The notes: generated from the letters alone by a model not told the origin. Shown: positions 43,116 to 52,773, counted from the first letter of the stretch. The stretch: DNA of 64,000 nucleotides from Verrucomicrobiales bacterium (GCA_002715965.1 PBAL01000079.1:1-64000), one strand, 5' to 3'. Translations and numbers: made by a program.

Positions 43116-45779
43116 ATGCGAATTGTTACGTTTATTTGCATTCTTGCCTTTGCGCTTGCCGAGGCAGCAGGCGCGTTGAAGAACGCCGATCATTGGGCCT
43201 ATCAGCCACCATTGCCGCAGGACCTGCCGACGGTGAAATCAGATTGGGTCCGCAATCCGATTGATCAGTTCATTGCGAAGCGCCTGGCTGATCAGGGATT
43301 GAAGCCAAACCCCCTTGCGGATCGGCGCACTTTGATACGGAGGATCACTTTTGCGCTGACCGGGCTTCCGCCGACGCCGAAGGAGGTCGATGACTTTCTG
43401 AAGAGCGACGAAGAATTGGCGATCGAGCATGTCGTTTGGCGCCTGCTTCGTTCGCCCCGCTATGGGGAACGCTGGGCCAGGCATTGGTTGGACGTGGTTC
43501 GCTTCAGTGAGAGCCAGGGCTTTGAACGCGATAAAATTCGTCCCGATGCCTACCATTACCGCGACTACGTCATCCACAGCTTCAATACGGACAAGCCCTA
43601 TGATCGCTTCGTGCGCGAACAGATCGCGGGCGACGTAATCAAACCGATCACGACTGAGAGAATCGTCGCAACCGGATTTCTTGTGGCGGGTCCGTGGGAT
43701 GAAGTTGGCAATAGCCAGAAGAGCAACGTCATGCGGATGCGCGTTCGCGAGGAGGAGGTCGAGGATATCATCAGCGCGGTCGGGCAGACCTTCCTGGGTG
43801 TGACGATCAATTGCGCCCGCTGTCACGACCACAAGTTCGACCCGATTCCGCAGACGGACTACTATGCGGTGAAGGCAGTATTCGAAGGGGTGTTTCACGG
43901 AACACGCACCTATCTCGATCCGAAGACAGTTGCCAATCGCGAGTCCGATGAGCGCCGGTTAAGAGCAGAGCTTTCCAAGGCGCAACAGAGGCACCGTGAA
44001 CTGAAAGAGAAGGCGATCGCCAAATTGGACTCGAAGAAGGCGGCCGGTGATTCAAATGTCCGCCCTTACCTGCGCTGGACTTTTGACGGAACCAATCTCG
44101 ATGAGATGCGGGGTTTGGAGGGGCATTTGCGCAGGGGCGCGAAGATTGAGAAGGGGCGGCTAATCCTGGACGGAAAAGACGACCACCTGGAGTCGTTGCC
44201 GATTGGGAAGGACATAAACGAAAAGACCTTGGAAGGCTGGGTGAAACTCGATGGCCTGACGCAGCGAAGAGGAGCGATTGTCTCTCTGTATCGTCCGGCC
44301 GGGCATGTGTTCGACGCGATCGTTTACGCAGAACGCCGACCGTTCATGTGGATGGCGGGCAGTGATTATTTCAAACGCACGATCGATCTCAATGCGCCCA
44401 AGGAAACGGACGACAAAGGACTGATTCACATGGCAATTTCCTATGCGGCTGACAACAGCGTGGCGGTTTATCGCAACGGAGTTTTGCTCGGGAAATACAC
44501 GCCGAAGAATCCCGTGCAGGAATTCAAGCGTGGCGAAGCACGAGTGTTGATCGGTAAACGAACCGCGTCTGGGAATCTGAAAGGTGAAGTCGAGGAAGTG
44601 CGTGTCTATGATCGCGCGTTGAGTGGGAAGGAAATCCTCAGTTCGTACCAGCGGGGACCGATCCTCTACTCGTGGCCGCAAATGATCAAAGCGCTTCCGA
44701 AGCGAGAAGGGGAAGAGTTCATTGAGGTTGGAGGGCGGGTCAATCGCTTGGCCAAGGAACTCAAGAAAGCGCGCGAACGACCATTGGTCTACGCGGCCAA
44801 ACCTCGCAAGCCAGAGCCCACGTATTTCCTTGCGCGCGGTGATATCACCAAGAAACAGGACGTCATGAATCCCCGGGCGTTGCAGGGATTTCGGTCACTG
44901 GATTCAGAGCTCGGGCTATTGCCAAATTCCCCTGATGCCGATCGTCGTCTGCGTTTTGCAAACTGGCTGACCCATCCGGACAACCCCTTGCTCGCCAGAG
45001 TGTTGGTCAATCGTGTGTGGCATTATCATTTCGGCCGCGGTCTGGTGGATACGCCGAGCGACTTTGGCGTGAGCGGCAGTCGCCCTAGTCATCCGGAATT
45101 GCTGGATTGGTTGGCGCTCCGATTCATGAAGGACGGCTGGAGCATCAAACGTCTACACTCATTGATCCTCACCTCGGCAACGTTTCTTCAATCTTCGGAA
45201 GCACGAAAAGACGCCTTGGCCATGGATGCGGACAACCGATTGCTCTGGCGGGTCATGCCAAAACGCCTGGAGGCGGAAGCGGTTCGCGATTCGATGCTCG
45301 CCATCAGCGGTCAACTGAATGTCGCCGAAGTCGGCGGTCCCGGATACCAGCCCTTCGACCTGGAGATCAACAACACGCACTTCTATCACACGCGCGACAA
45401 GATTGGACCGGAGTATAATCGCCGGACAATTTATCGAATCGGTGTTCAGTCCCTTCGCGAACCCTTGCTGGATTCTCTGGACTGTCCGGACCTTTCCACG
45501 AAGACACCCGTTCGTGGGACGACGACCACGCCCATTCAGGCGCTTGCCTTGATGAATGATCCTTTCGTTCAGCGGCAGGCGAAGTTCTTCGCCGAACGGC
45601 TGAGCAATCAGTATGGCGAAGATCACGCGCAATCCGCTGTCCAAGCCTACCAACTGGCCTTGGGCAGGTATCCGGAACTGGCGGAAATCAAACGCGCGAC
45701 CAGGCACATTAACACCCACGGGCTGGACCAATTCTGCTGGGCCTTGTTGAACGCAAACGAATTCATCTATGTCCGTTGA
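43116..45779 (+). CDS. DUF1549/DUF1553 protein with internal LamG domain
   Basis: An 887-residue exported protein, signal peptide 'MRIVTFICILAFALAEAAGA'. DUF1549 (about 40-265) includes 'LIRRITFALTGLPPTPKEVD', 'RYGERWARHWLDVVRFSESQ' and the CxxCH site 'NCARCHDHKFDPI'. A charged helix is followed by a LamG/concanavalin-like insert (about 330-510, 'LEGWVKLDGLTQRRGAIVSL'). DUF1553 (about 590-870) shows 'VLVNRVWHYHFGRGLVDTPS' and 'SDFGVSGSRPSHPELLDWLA'. The N-terminal cytochrome domain usual in this family is absent. The start ATG 43116 begins the signal peptide. The DUF1501 gene overlaps its 3' end by 11 bases. Confidence 0.9.
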   Translation: MRIVTFICILAFALAEAAGALKNADHWAYQPPLPQDLPTVKSDWVRNPIDQFIAKRLADQGLKPNPLADRRTLIRRITFALTGLPPTPKEVDDFLKSDEELAIEHVVWRLLRSPRYGERWARHWLDVVRFSESQGFERDKIRPDAYHYRDYVIHSFNTDKPYDRFVREQIAGDVIKPITTERIVATGFLVAGPWDEVGNSQKSNVMRMRVREEEVEDIISAVGQTFLGVTINCARCHDHKFDPIPQTDYYAVKAVFEGVFHGTRTYLDPKTVANRESDERRLRAELSKAQQRHRELKEKAIAKLDSKKAAGDSNVRPYLRWTFDGTNLDEMRGLEGHLRRGAKIEKGRLILDGKDDHLESLPIGKDINEKTLEGWVKLDGLTQRRGAIVSLYRPAGHVFDAIVYAERRPFMWMAGSDYFKRTIDLNAPKETDDKGLIHMAISYAADNSVAVYRNGVLLGKYTPKNPVQEFKRGEARVLIGKRTASGNLKGEVEEVRVYDRALSGKEILSSYQRGPILYSWPQMIKALPKREGEEFIEVGGRVNRLAKELKKARERPLVYAAKPRKPEPTYFLARGDITKKQDVMNPRALQGFRSLDSELGLLPNSPDADRRLRFANWLTHPDNPLLARVLVNRVWHYHFGRGLVDTPSDFGVSGSRPSHPELLDWLALRFMKDGWSIKRLHSLILTSATFLQSSEARKDALAMDADNRLLWRVMPKRLEAEAVRDSMLAISGQLNVAEVGGPGYQPFDLEINNTHFYHTRDKIGPEYNRRTIYRIGVQSLREPLLDSLDCPDLSTKTPVRGTTTTPIQALALMNDPFVQRQAKFFAERLSNQYGEDHAQSAVQAYQLALGRYPELAEIKRATRHINTHGLDQFCWALLNANEFIYVR

Positions 45780-47196
45780 TTCCTTTTCATCCCGACGCGA
45801 ATTCCTCCGGCGATCCGGCAACGGATTCGGAGCAGCCGCGCTTTCTTGGATACTCCAGCGCGACGCCTTTGCATCGGAGTCCCCGTACGCTGCGAAGTCC
45901 ACACACTTTGCCGGCAAGGCGAAACGGGTGATACACATCTGCAGCACCGGGGGCGTGTCGCATGTGGATACCTTTGATCCGAAGCCCGTGCTCAAGAAAC
46001 GACATGGCGAGGAATACAAGGATCCGAAGTACGATCCCTTCTTCGGTCAACCGGGGCGTATCTTGGGAAGTCCTTTTGAGTTCCGCGAATGCGGCCAGTC
46101 CGGCGTGCCGATCTCGGATCTCTTTCCTCACCTGCAACGATGCGCGGATGACATCGCGTTCGTGAATTCGATGCATTCCAAGAACTCGAATCACACCCCC
46201 GCGACGTTTTTGGAAAACACCGGTTTTACGATGAACGGCTTTCCGAGCCTGGGCGCGTGGATCTCCTATGGACTCGGTTCAGAGAACGCGAACCTGCCGG
46301 CATTCGTTGTGCTGCCAGACGCCCGTGGATTGCCTGCCGGAGGATCAATCAATTGGACATCGGGTTTTCTTCCCGCAGTTCATCAAGGCGTTGCCTTCAA
46401 CACCAAGGCCGATGTCGAACCGATTCCAAATCTCAAGACGCCGGAATCGGTGCAGGGCAAGACACGTCGCGCCGGATTCGATTTCCTTTCGAAACTCAAT
46501 GCCGACTTCTCCGAACGCCACCCGCACGATGATGTGCTGGATGCCCGCATCCGTTCCTACGAACTTGCGGCGCAGATGCAATTGAGCATACCCGGAATAG
46601 TGGATCTCGATCGTGAATCCAAGTCGACGCGCGAACTCTACGGCGTGGACGATGGCGCGACGCTCGGCTTCGGACGCAGTTGCCTGCTGGCGCGACGACT
46701 GAGTGAGCGAGGCGTTCGCTTCGTCCAGCTGTTCAACGGTGGTGCATTCGGCGGACGACCGCGTGTGAACTGGGACGCTCACGAAAACCTCGTCGACAAC
46801 CACGGACGCCAGGCAGCGACGCTCGACAAGCCCGTGGCCGCCTTGATCCAGGACCTCAAATCACGTGGTCTCTTCGACGAAACGCTCATCCTCTGGACCA
46901 GTGAATTCGGTCGCACACCCGTAACGCAGGGTCTTAACGGCAAAGGTCGCGATCATCACCCCAGCGCCTTCACCGTGTGGATGGCCGGTGGCGGAATCAA
47001 GGGCGGCACGCGCTTCGGATCCACCGACGAACTCGGCTTCTACGTCGCCGACCGTCCGACGCAGTTTTACGACATCCACGCCACCATGCTTCATCTCACC
47101 GGCATGGATCACACCGAGCTCACCTTCTATCACAACGGCATCCAACGTCGCCTCACCGACGTGCATGGCCACGTGATTCCCGAGGTCTTGGCATAG
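45769..47196 (+). CDS. DUF1501 protein, Tat-exported
   Basis: A 475-residue protein with Tat signal 'FSSRREFLRRSGNGFGAAAL' (twin Arg at 9-10). Family features are 'IHICSTGGVSHVDTFDPKP', 'SMHSKNSNHTPATFLENTG', 'RGVRFVQLFNGGAF', 'LILWTSEFGRTPVTQGLNGK' and the C-terminal 'VADRPTQFYDIHATMLHLTG'. The ATG overlaps the preceding DUF1549/DUF1553 gene (ATG inside its last codons), so the two are translationally coupled, the usual pairing in planctomycetes and verrucomicrobia. It belongs to the subgroup that follows cytochrome-less DUF1549/DUF1553 proteins. Confidence 0.92.
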   Translation: MSVDSFSSRREFLRRSGNGFGAAALSWILQRDAFASESPYAAKSTHFAGKAKRVIHICSTGGVSHVDTFDPKPVLKKRHGEEYKDPKYDPFFGQPGRILGSPFEFRECGQSGVPISDLFPHLQRCADDIAFVNSMHSKNSNHTPATFLENTGFTMNGFPSLGAWISYGLGSENANLPAFVVLPDARGLPAGGSINWTSGFLPAVHQGVAFNTKADVEPIPNLKTPESVQGKTRRAGFDFLSKLNADFSERHPHDDVLDARIRSYELAAQMQLSIPGIVDLDRESKSTRELYGVDDGATLGFGRSCLLARRLSERGVRFVQLFNGGAFGGRPRVNWDAHENLVDNHGRQAATLDKPVAALIQDLKSRGLFDETLILWTSEFGRTPVTQGLNGKGRDHHPSAFTVWMAGGGIKGGTRFGSTDELGFYVADRPTQFYDIHATMLHLTGMDHTELTFYHNGIQRRLTDVHGHVIPEVLA

Positions 47197-47249
47197 CAAT
47201 CCGATTGAATTTCTGGCACATTTGATCGAGTCGAATACGCGACCCGACC

Positions 47250-49631
47250 ATGATTCATTGGCGACCGCTTGTTGTTCTTGTCAGTCTCTCCGCGCTCTTG
47301 AGCGTACAGGCCGGTGATCTCTCATCCCAGATCGACCGGTTGATTGAGAAGAACCAGATTGGCGTGATCGCAGGGCAAGCGCCGGATGAAGCCTTCCTTC
47401 GCCGAATCCACCTGGATCTGTTGGGGCGCATCCCGTCGGTTTCGGAGGCACGAGCATTTCTTCAGGACAAATCCAAGGACAAGCGCGTCAAGCTGGTCGA
47501 TGAGCTCCTGAAGCGCACGGAGGCTAGCCGCCATCTTGCATCACGGCTGGATCTGATCTTCATGGAAAGGCGAGCCGACAAGTATGTGAAATCGGATCCA
47601 TGGCGAGAGTTCCTGTTCGACGCCGTCCAGAAGAAGATGCCCTACCACAAGTTGGTTCACACCATGCTTGCCTCTGACGGTGCAAAGGACGAAGCGCATG
47701 CCCGGGCGAAGTTTTATCTGGATCGAGAGGCAGAACCTTCTGCTCTCACGCGCGACATCGGCCGCATCTTCTTCGGCATGGATCTTCAATGTGCGCAATG
47801 CCACGACCATCCAAACATCGACGACTATCTTCAGCGGGACTACTACGGCATCTACGCCTTCGTAAACCGGCTTTCGATTCATCAGCCGGACAAGAAGAAG
47901 AAAGCCGTTTTGGCGGAAAAGGCGGAGGGCGCGACTGATTTCAAATCGGTATTTACAAACATTGAAGGCAGCACGGCGCCACGCTTGCCCGGTGAATCGC
48001 CAGTCAAGGAACCTAAGGTGGAGAAGGGCAAGGAGTGGAAGGTCGCTCCGGACAAGAAGGACAAAAAGAAGCGCGCAATCCCGACCTATAGCCGTCGCCA
48101 GCAACTGCCGAAGCAACTTGCCGCCGGATCGAACCAGGCCTTTCGCAAAAACATAGTAAACCGGCTTTGGGCGCACATGATGGGACGCGGCATTGTGGAG
48201 CCGGTCGATTTTCATCATTCATCAAACCCGCCTTCACATCCCGAACTTCTCGATCTGCTGGCCAAGGAATTTGCTGCGATGAATTTTGACATTCGGCAAC
48301 TGCTTCGAGCAATCGCGCTGAGCAAGACCTATCAACGCAGCTTCGCAATGCCCGAAGAGATGGTTTCGTCGGCGGGAGAATTGACCGAGCGCATCGGTCA
48401 GGTTCAGGCACGAAGCAAACAATTGGACTCAGATGCGCAAAAGGCCTTGGACCGGACGGTGCAACTGCGAGGAAAGTTGGAGGAGATTTATGCTTCGATC
48501 GCGCCATTGAACAAATCGCTTGGCTCCGCAAAGGCTGAAGTTCCCAAGCTGGAGCAGGCGCACAAGGCGACTCTCCCGAGAGTTGAACGCGAGAAGAAGA
48601 ACTTTGAGAAGCGCCAAAAACAGTTTGAACCGCACTTCCAGAAGGCCAAGGCCGCGCGAGAGAAGGATCCGAACAAGGATGATCCCAAGCGCAAGCTGAC
48701 CGCGGATGAACGACGGGCGGCAAGCTACGAGAAACAATTGAAGAGCTACCAGGCGAGGCTGGACCGGGAAGTGAAGAAGGAGCGCGATGCGTTCGCGAAA
48801 TTGGATGCGGCTCGCAAGAAAGTTGCTGAGATTGAGAGCAAGATTTCCAAGGCGAAGTCGGAAGTGCCCAGGTTGGAATCGGAGATCGCTTCGGCTCATG
48901 AGAAACGCAAGGCACAGACAGTTCTTGCCCGCAGCACATCCTTGGAACTTCGTCACCTCAAGGCCCTGGCGGATTTCGGTGAGCTGAAGGCACAAGCCGC
49001 CGAGGACAAGCTGAGTTCGTCAGACCGGAAGAAACTTGAGGCACAGATCGAATCCGCACATCGCGAGCTCACCACGATCTGGTCGCGAAATTTCGCCGTC
49101 GCCGGACTCAACAACCTGTCACCCGAACAACTTGCCTACAGCCTGATGACGGCAACCGGAGAAGTGGACAAGCAACGCGACGCGGGTCGTCGTGAATTTG
49201 AAAAGAAATCCAAGGAGAAAGATCCAAAGAAGAAACCAGTTCCCAACAACCTTGAGGAATACATGGAGCAATACGCATACAAGCGCCTGCAGGGGAAAGT
49301 GACCACCTTTGTGAATCTGTTCAACGCGGGCGGAGCGGACGCCTCGTTCTTCGCCAGCGCGGATCAGGCGCTCTATTTCGAGAACGGAGGCGACCTTCGC
49401 GGCTGGCTTTCTCCGAGCGGGACGAACCTCGTCGCCCGGCTCCGCAAAATCACGGATCCGAAGGAATTTGCCGACGAACTCTACCTAGCCACGCTCACTC
49501 GATATCCGAGTGATGAAGAATGCGAGATCGTCGCGAGGCTCCTGAAGGGTCGGGAAAAAGACCTCCAAAACGCAGCACAGGAAATGGCCTGGGGCCTCCT
49601 TTGCTCGACTGAATTCCGCTTTAAACATTGA
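47250..49631 (+). CDS. DUF1549/DUF1553 protein split by a coiled coil
   Basis: A 793-residue exported protein, signal peptide 'MIHWRPLVVLVSLSALLSVQA'. DUF1549 with 'FLRRIHLDLLGRIPSVSEAR' and CxxCH site 'CAQCHDHPNIDDY' (about 178-190). The DUF1553 beginning 'NIVNRLWAHMMGRGIVEPVD' is at about 307-326. Then a Lys/Glu/Ala-rich helical region of about 210 residues (about 375-585), and the DUF1553 end with 'TFVNLFNAGGADASFF' and 'ELYLATLTRYPSDEECEIVA'. The coiled coil thus interrupts DUF1553. It follows the first DUF1501 gene by 53 bases and precedes a second DUF1501 gene by 43. Confidence 0.88.
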   Translation: MIHWRPLVVLVSLSALLSVQAGDLSSQIDRLIEKNQIGVIAGQAPDEAFLRRIHLDLLGRIPSVSEARAFLQDKSKDKRVKLVDELLKRTEASRHLASRLDLIFMERRADKYVKSDPWREFLFDAVQKKMPYHKLVHTMLASDGAKDEAHARAKFYLDREAEPSALTRDIGRIFFGMDLQCAQCHDHPNIDDYLQRDYYGIYAFVNRLSIHQPDKKKKAVLAEKAEGATDFKSVFTNIEGSTAPRLPGESPVKEPKVEKGKEWKVAPDKKDKKKRAIPTYSRRQQLPKQLAAGSNQAFRKNIVNRLWAHMMGRGIVEPVDFHHSSNPPSHPELLDLLAKEFAAMNFDIRQLLRAIALSKTYQRSFAMPEEMVSSAGELTERIGQVQARSKQLDSDAQKALDRTVQLRGKLEEIYASIAPLNKSLGSAKAEVPKLEQAHKATLPRVEREKKNFEKRQKQFEPHFQKAKAAREKDPNKDDPKRKLTADERRAASYEKQLKSYQARLDREVKKERDAFAKLDAARKKVAEIESKISKAKSEVPRLESEIASAHEKRKAQTVLARSTSLELRHLKALADFGELKAQAAEDKLSSSDRKKLEAQIESAHRELTTIWSRNFAVAGLNNLSPEQLAYSLMTATGEVDKQRDAGRREFEKKSKEKDPKKKPVPNNLEEYMEQYAYKRLQGKVTTFVNLFNAGGADASFFASADQALYFENGGDLRGWLSPSGTNLVARLRKITDPKEFADELYLATLTRYPSDEECEIVARLLKGREKDLQNAAQEMAWGLLCSTEFRFKH

Positions 49632-49674
49632 CCCGAGAACATCGCGGGATGACGTTTGCTAAAATCAGAATCTT

Positions 49675-50964
49675 ATGAAATGCACTTACGCATGTGGTTC
49701 GCATGAACACGAAATCGCCCGCCGGCAATTCCTCGGCTCAGTCGCTGCTGGAACCGGCGCGGTGATCGGCGGCCTTGGTTGGTTCGCCCAACCCGCAGCC
49801 GCGAGCCAACTGCTCAAGCAACAGAAGCGCATGATCGTCGTGCGCATGGCGGGCGGCCTCAGCCAGCTCGAAAGCTGGGATCCCAAGCCGAAGACCGAGA
49901 CCGGCGGACCATTTCGTTCCATCCCCACATCCGTGCCCGGCACTCACATCAGCGAACTGCTCCCGCACACTGCCAAAATCATGCAGCACCTCTCGCTCGT
50001 GCGTGGCGTTAACACGAACAACGGCGATCACGGCAAGGGGACATACATGATGATGACCGGCCGTCGGAAGACGCCCGCCTCGGATTATCCGGAACTGGGT
50101 GCGGTCGTTGCGAAAGGATTGGACGCGGGCGAATCCGCACTGCCGGGGCACATCAAGGTGACCGCCAGCGGTAGCGGCAGCCGTGGCAAAGACTCGGCTT
50201 ACCTCGGGCCCAAGTATTCCAGCATGCAGCTCAATGGTGGAAAGGCGCCGGCGAATTCATCCCGGTCCAGCTCGTTGAAGGACGACGCGGCGCAACGGCG
50301 AAACGAATTCCGCATGCTCGCGAACAATCACTTCTCCATGCAGCGTCGCACAGCGGAGACGGACGCCTATGTGCAGAGCTTCGAACAGGCCAAGGAATTG
50401 ATGGCGAAGAAGGAAATCTTCGATCTGGAGAAAGAGTCGAAGAAGGATCACGAACGCTACGGTGATCATGCCTTTGGACGGCATTGTCTGCTGGCGCGTC
50501 GATTGGTTGAGAACGATATACCGTTCGTGCAGATCACACATTCAAACTACGACACGCATAACGAGAACTTCAACTTCCACTTCGAACAACTAGGCGAATT
50601 TGACCAGCCCTTCGCGACGCTCATCGGCGACCTCGTGGATCGAGGCCTTTACGAACACACCTTGGTGGTTGTGCTCTCCGAGTTCGGGCGCACACCAAAG
50701 ATCAATGCGCGATATGGTCGCGATCACTGGGGTAAAGCATGGTCGGTTGCCATGGGTGGAGTTGGAATTCAGAACGGTGCGATCATCGGCGCCACGAATG
50801 ACAAGGGCACTGAGGTTACCGATCGCGAGGTCGATTGCGGTCACCTTTTCCACACTTACCTTCGCGCGATGGGCATTCGTTCCCACAAGGACTTTGAGAT
50901 TGGCGGACGCAGGTTCCCGATCGCCGATCCTGCGGTCGAACCGATTCATGAACTGCTGGCCTAG
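49675..50964 (+). CDS. DUF1501 protein, Tat-like signal
   Basis: A 429-residue exported protein with 'IARRQFLGSVAAGTGAVIGG' (twin Arg at 16-17). Family text: 'MIVVRMAGGLSQLESWDPKP', 'FVQITHSNYDTHNENF' and 'LVVVLSEFGRTPKINARYGR'. The N-terminal leader before the twin Arg has Cys and His residues ('CTYACGSHEHE'), unusual for a Tat signal. It pairs with the preceding DUF1549/DUF1553-coiled-coil protein and is followed after 21 bases by a WD40 gene, so this is the fourth gene of the cluster. Confidence 0.92.
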   Translation: MKCTYACGSHEHEIARRQFLGSVAAGTGAVIGGLGWFAQPAAASQLLKQQKRMIVVRMAGGLSQLESWDPKPKTETGGPFRSIPTSVPGTHISELLPHTAKIMQHLSLVRGVNTNNGDHGKGTYMMMTGRRKTPASDYPELGAVVAKGLDAGESALPGHIKVTASGSGSRGKDSAYLGPKYSSMQLNGGKAPANSSRSSSLKDDAAQRRNEFRMLANNHFSMQRRTAETDAYVQSFEQAKELMAKKEIFDLEKESKKDHERYGDHAFGRHCLLARRLVENDIPFVQITHSNYDTHNENFNFHFEQLGEFDQPFATLIGDLVDRGLYEHTLVVVLSEFGRTPKINARYGRDHWGKAWSVAMGGVGIQNGAIIGATNDKGTEVTDREVDCGHLFHTYLRAMGIRSHKDFEIGGRRFPIADPAVEPIHELLA

Positions 50965-50985
50965 TCGGCTGCTGCGTGAATTGAA

Positions 50986-51975
50986 ATGAAAACGGATCCC
51001 AAGAAGGCCCACGTCGCCAAGGAATACAAATGCGAGGGTCCGTTGATGAACGGTCGCTTCGACGCTACCGGCAAGTTTCTATATGTGACCTCCGAAGACC
51101 GGACGATCACGCGCATTGAATTGGAGACGGACAAGAGAGGGATGTACGAAGGACATGAATCATGGGTGCGTGGCCTGGCCTTTTCGAAAGATGGCAAGTC
51201 GTTCGTCAGCAGTGGATTCGATGACACCCTAATCTGGTGGCCAACGGAGGGCGAGAAACCGAAGCCGACTCGCACGGTCAAAGCACATAAGGGCTGGATT
51301 CGAGCGATCGCGACCAGTCCTGATGGAAAGATTCTCGCGAGTGCCGGGAATGATCGGGTGGTGAAGCTCTGGAGCATGTCCGAAGGGAAACTTCAACACG
51401 AGCTGAAGGGCCACGAGCGCGACGTCTACAGCATGGCCTTTCATCCGAACGGGAAATTTCTCCTCACCGGCGACCTGATGGGTGAGGTGCATCAATGGGA
51501 CGTGTCTGCCGGAAAGCTGGTCAGAAGTTTTGAAGCGAAGGACCTGCATACCTTCAACAAGGGACAGGACGTGGATTACGGTGGGGTGCGCTCGATCGCC
51601 TTTAATGCGGATCATTCGCAGATGATTTGTGGCGGACTGCACAAAGGAACGAATCCGCTCGGCGCGATCAACGAGCCATTGATTCTGCGCTTTGATTGGG
51701 GGTCACAGAAGATCGTCAAGAAGCACCAGGCGAAGGGGCTTCGGGGTGTCGTGTGGCGCACGATGTTTCATCGCGATGACTATGTCCTGGCCTGCTCGGG
51801 TGGCAGCAGTGGCGCGCACTTGTTGTTCTGGAAGGAGGACGACGAACAACCCTTTCACAAGTTCAAGATCCGCGACAACGCGCGTGAAATGGATTTGCAC
51901 CCGGATGGCGTTCAAGTTGCGACCGTGCATCACGATCGCAAGGTCCGGATCAGCAAACTGATTGCCAAGAAGTGA
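50986..51975 (+). CDS. WD40-repeat protein without signal peptide
   Basis: A 329-residue seven-blade WD40 propeller: 'GHESWVRGLAFSKDGKSFVS', 'AHKGWIRAIATSPDGKILAS', 'GHERDVYSMAFHPNGKFLLT' and 'GGVRSIAFNADHSQMI' are the clearest blades. No signal peptide, membrane helix or other domain is seen, although its operon partners are all exported; it starts directly with 'MKTDPKKAHVAKEYKCEG'. It is the last gene of the 43-52 kb cluster. It corresponds in position to the WD40 part of the cytochrome-WD40 protein of the other cluster. Confidence 0.88.
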   Translation: MKTDPKKAHVAKEYKCEGPLMNGRFDATGKFLYVTSEDRTITRIELETDKRGMYEGHESWVRGLAFSKDGKSFVSSGFDDTLIWWPTEGEKPKPTRTVKAHKGWIRAIATSPDGKILASAGNDRVVKLWSMSEGKLQHELKGHERDVYSMAFHPNGKFLLTGDLMGEVHQWDVSAGKLVRSFEAKDLHTFNKGQDVDYGGVRSIAFNADHSQMICGGLHKGTNPLGAINEPLILRFDWGSQKIVKKHQAKGLRGVVWRTMFHRDDYVLACSGGSSGAHLLFWKEDDEQPFHKFKIRDNAREMDLHPDGVQVATVHHDRKVRISKLIAKK

Positions 51976-52004
51976 TATCGGGCTCATTGCTTGGGCTCCG
52001 AATC

Positions 52005-52763
52005 ATGGCGAACTTTTACGACACCGACCGCGCGGTTTCCGAATACCTACTCTTCCACTACGGCGAACAGGCGAAACTGCTTCCTTGGGAATTCGGTCCG
52101 CATTCCGCATTGAACTACCCGCTGCAATGCGTGAGTGAGTGCCTGGACCTGGATCGTCTTCCTGAGAATGTACGTGCTTTGGACCTGGGTTGTGCGGTCG
52201 GGCGATCCACATTCGAACTGGCCAGGCATTGTCACGAAGTTATCGGGATCGATTACTCACAGAAATTCGTCGATGCGGGTAACGCGCTCGTTCGGGACGG
52301 GGAGGCGAACTACTCGTTCACGATCGAAGGGGACTTGCGGGAACCAGGTGTTGCGGTAGTGGACGAAGAGATCGATCGCAAGCGCGTCGCCTTCGAGCAG
52401 GGAGACGCCTGTGATCTGCGCGATAACCTGGCGGGCTTCGATGTGGTGTTGATGGCAAACCTGTTATGTCGCCTGCAAGACCCTGCGAAGTGTCTGGCGC
52501 GCTTGTCGGGCTTGCTGAACCCGGGAGGGCAGTTGCTCATCATGACGCCGTGCACCTGGCTGGAGGAATACACGCCCCGCGAGAATTGGTTGGGGGGGAT
52601 TGAACGTGCTGGTGCGGAAGTGCGGACCCTGGATTCACTTAAATCCGCCTTGAATCCGGATTTCACCTTGGACCATCGAACTGATCTGCCCTTCCTCATT
52701 CGCGAACACGAACGGAAGTTCCAGTGGACGGTCGCGGAGGCGACAAGATGGATCAGGCGCTGA
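52005..52763 (+). CDS. Putative 4-mercaptohistidine N1-methyltransferase (OvoA C-terminal type)
   Basis: A 252-residue SAM methyltransferase beginning 'MANFYDTDRAVSEYLLFHYG', the recognisable start of the OvoA C-terminal methyltransferase family (TIGR04345). 'SALNYPLQCVSECLDLD' and the SAM motif 'ALDLGCAVGRSTFELA' (58-73) follow, then 'FDVVLMANLLCRLQDP' and 'MTPCTWLEEYTPRENWLGG'. In ovothiol synthesis this domain methylates 5-thiohistidine (named 4-mercaptohistidine in the model) and is usually fused to the OvoA sulfoxide synthase. Here it stands alone. The start ATG 52005 is chosen over an upstream ATG at 51972, which lies within the end of the WD40 gene. Confidence 0.8.
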   Translation: MANFYDTDRAVSEYLLFHYGEQAKLLPWEFGPHSALNYPLQCVSECLDLDRLPENVRALDLGCAVGRSTFELARHCHEVIGIDYSQKFVDAGNALVRDGEANYSFTIEGDLREPGVAVVDEEIDRKRVAFEQGDACDLRDNLAGFDVVLMANLLCRLQDPAKCLARLSGLLNPGGQLLIMTPCTWLEEYTPRENWLGGIERAGAEVRTLDSLKSALNPDFTLDHRTDLPFLIREHERKFQWTVAEATRWIRR

Positions 52764-52773
52764 GCAGAACCTT

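Noticed and set aside
48400-49150. Possible separate coiled-coil gene
   Set aside because: It is in frame within the DUF1549/DUF1553 gene, with DUF1553 text on both sides and no stop or start.
45769-50964. DUF1501 proteins as conventional sulfatases
   Set aside because: They share the fold family but lack the C-x-P/A-x-R formylglycine motif, so they are listed as DUF1501 only.
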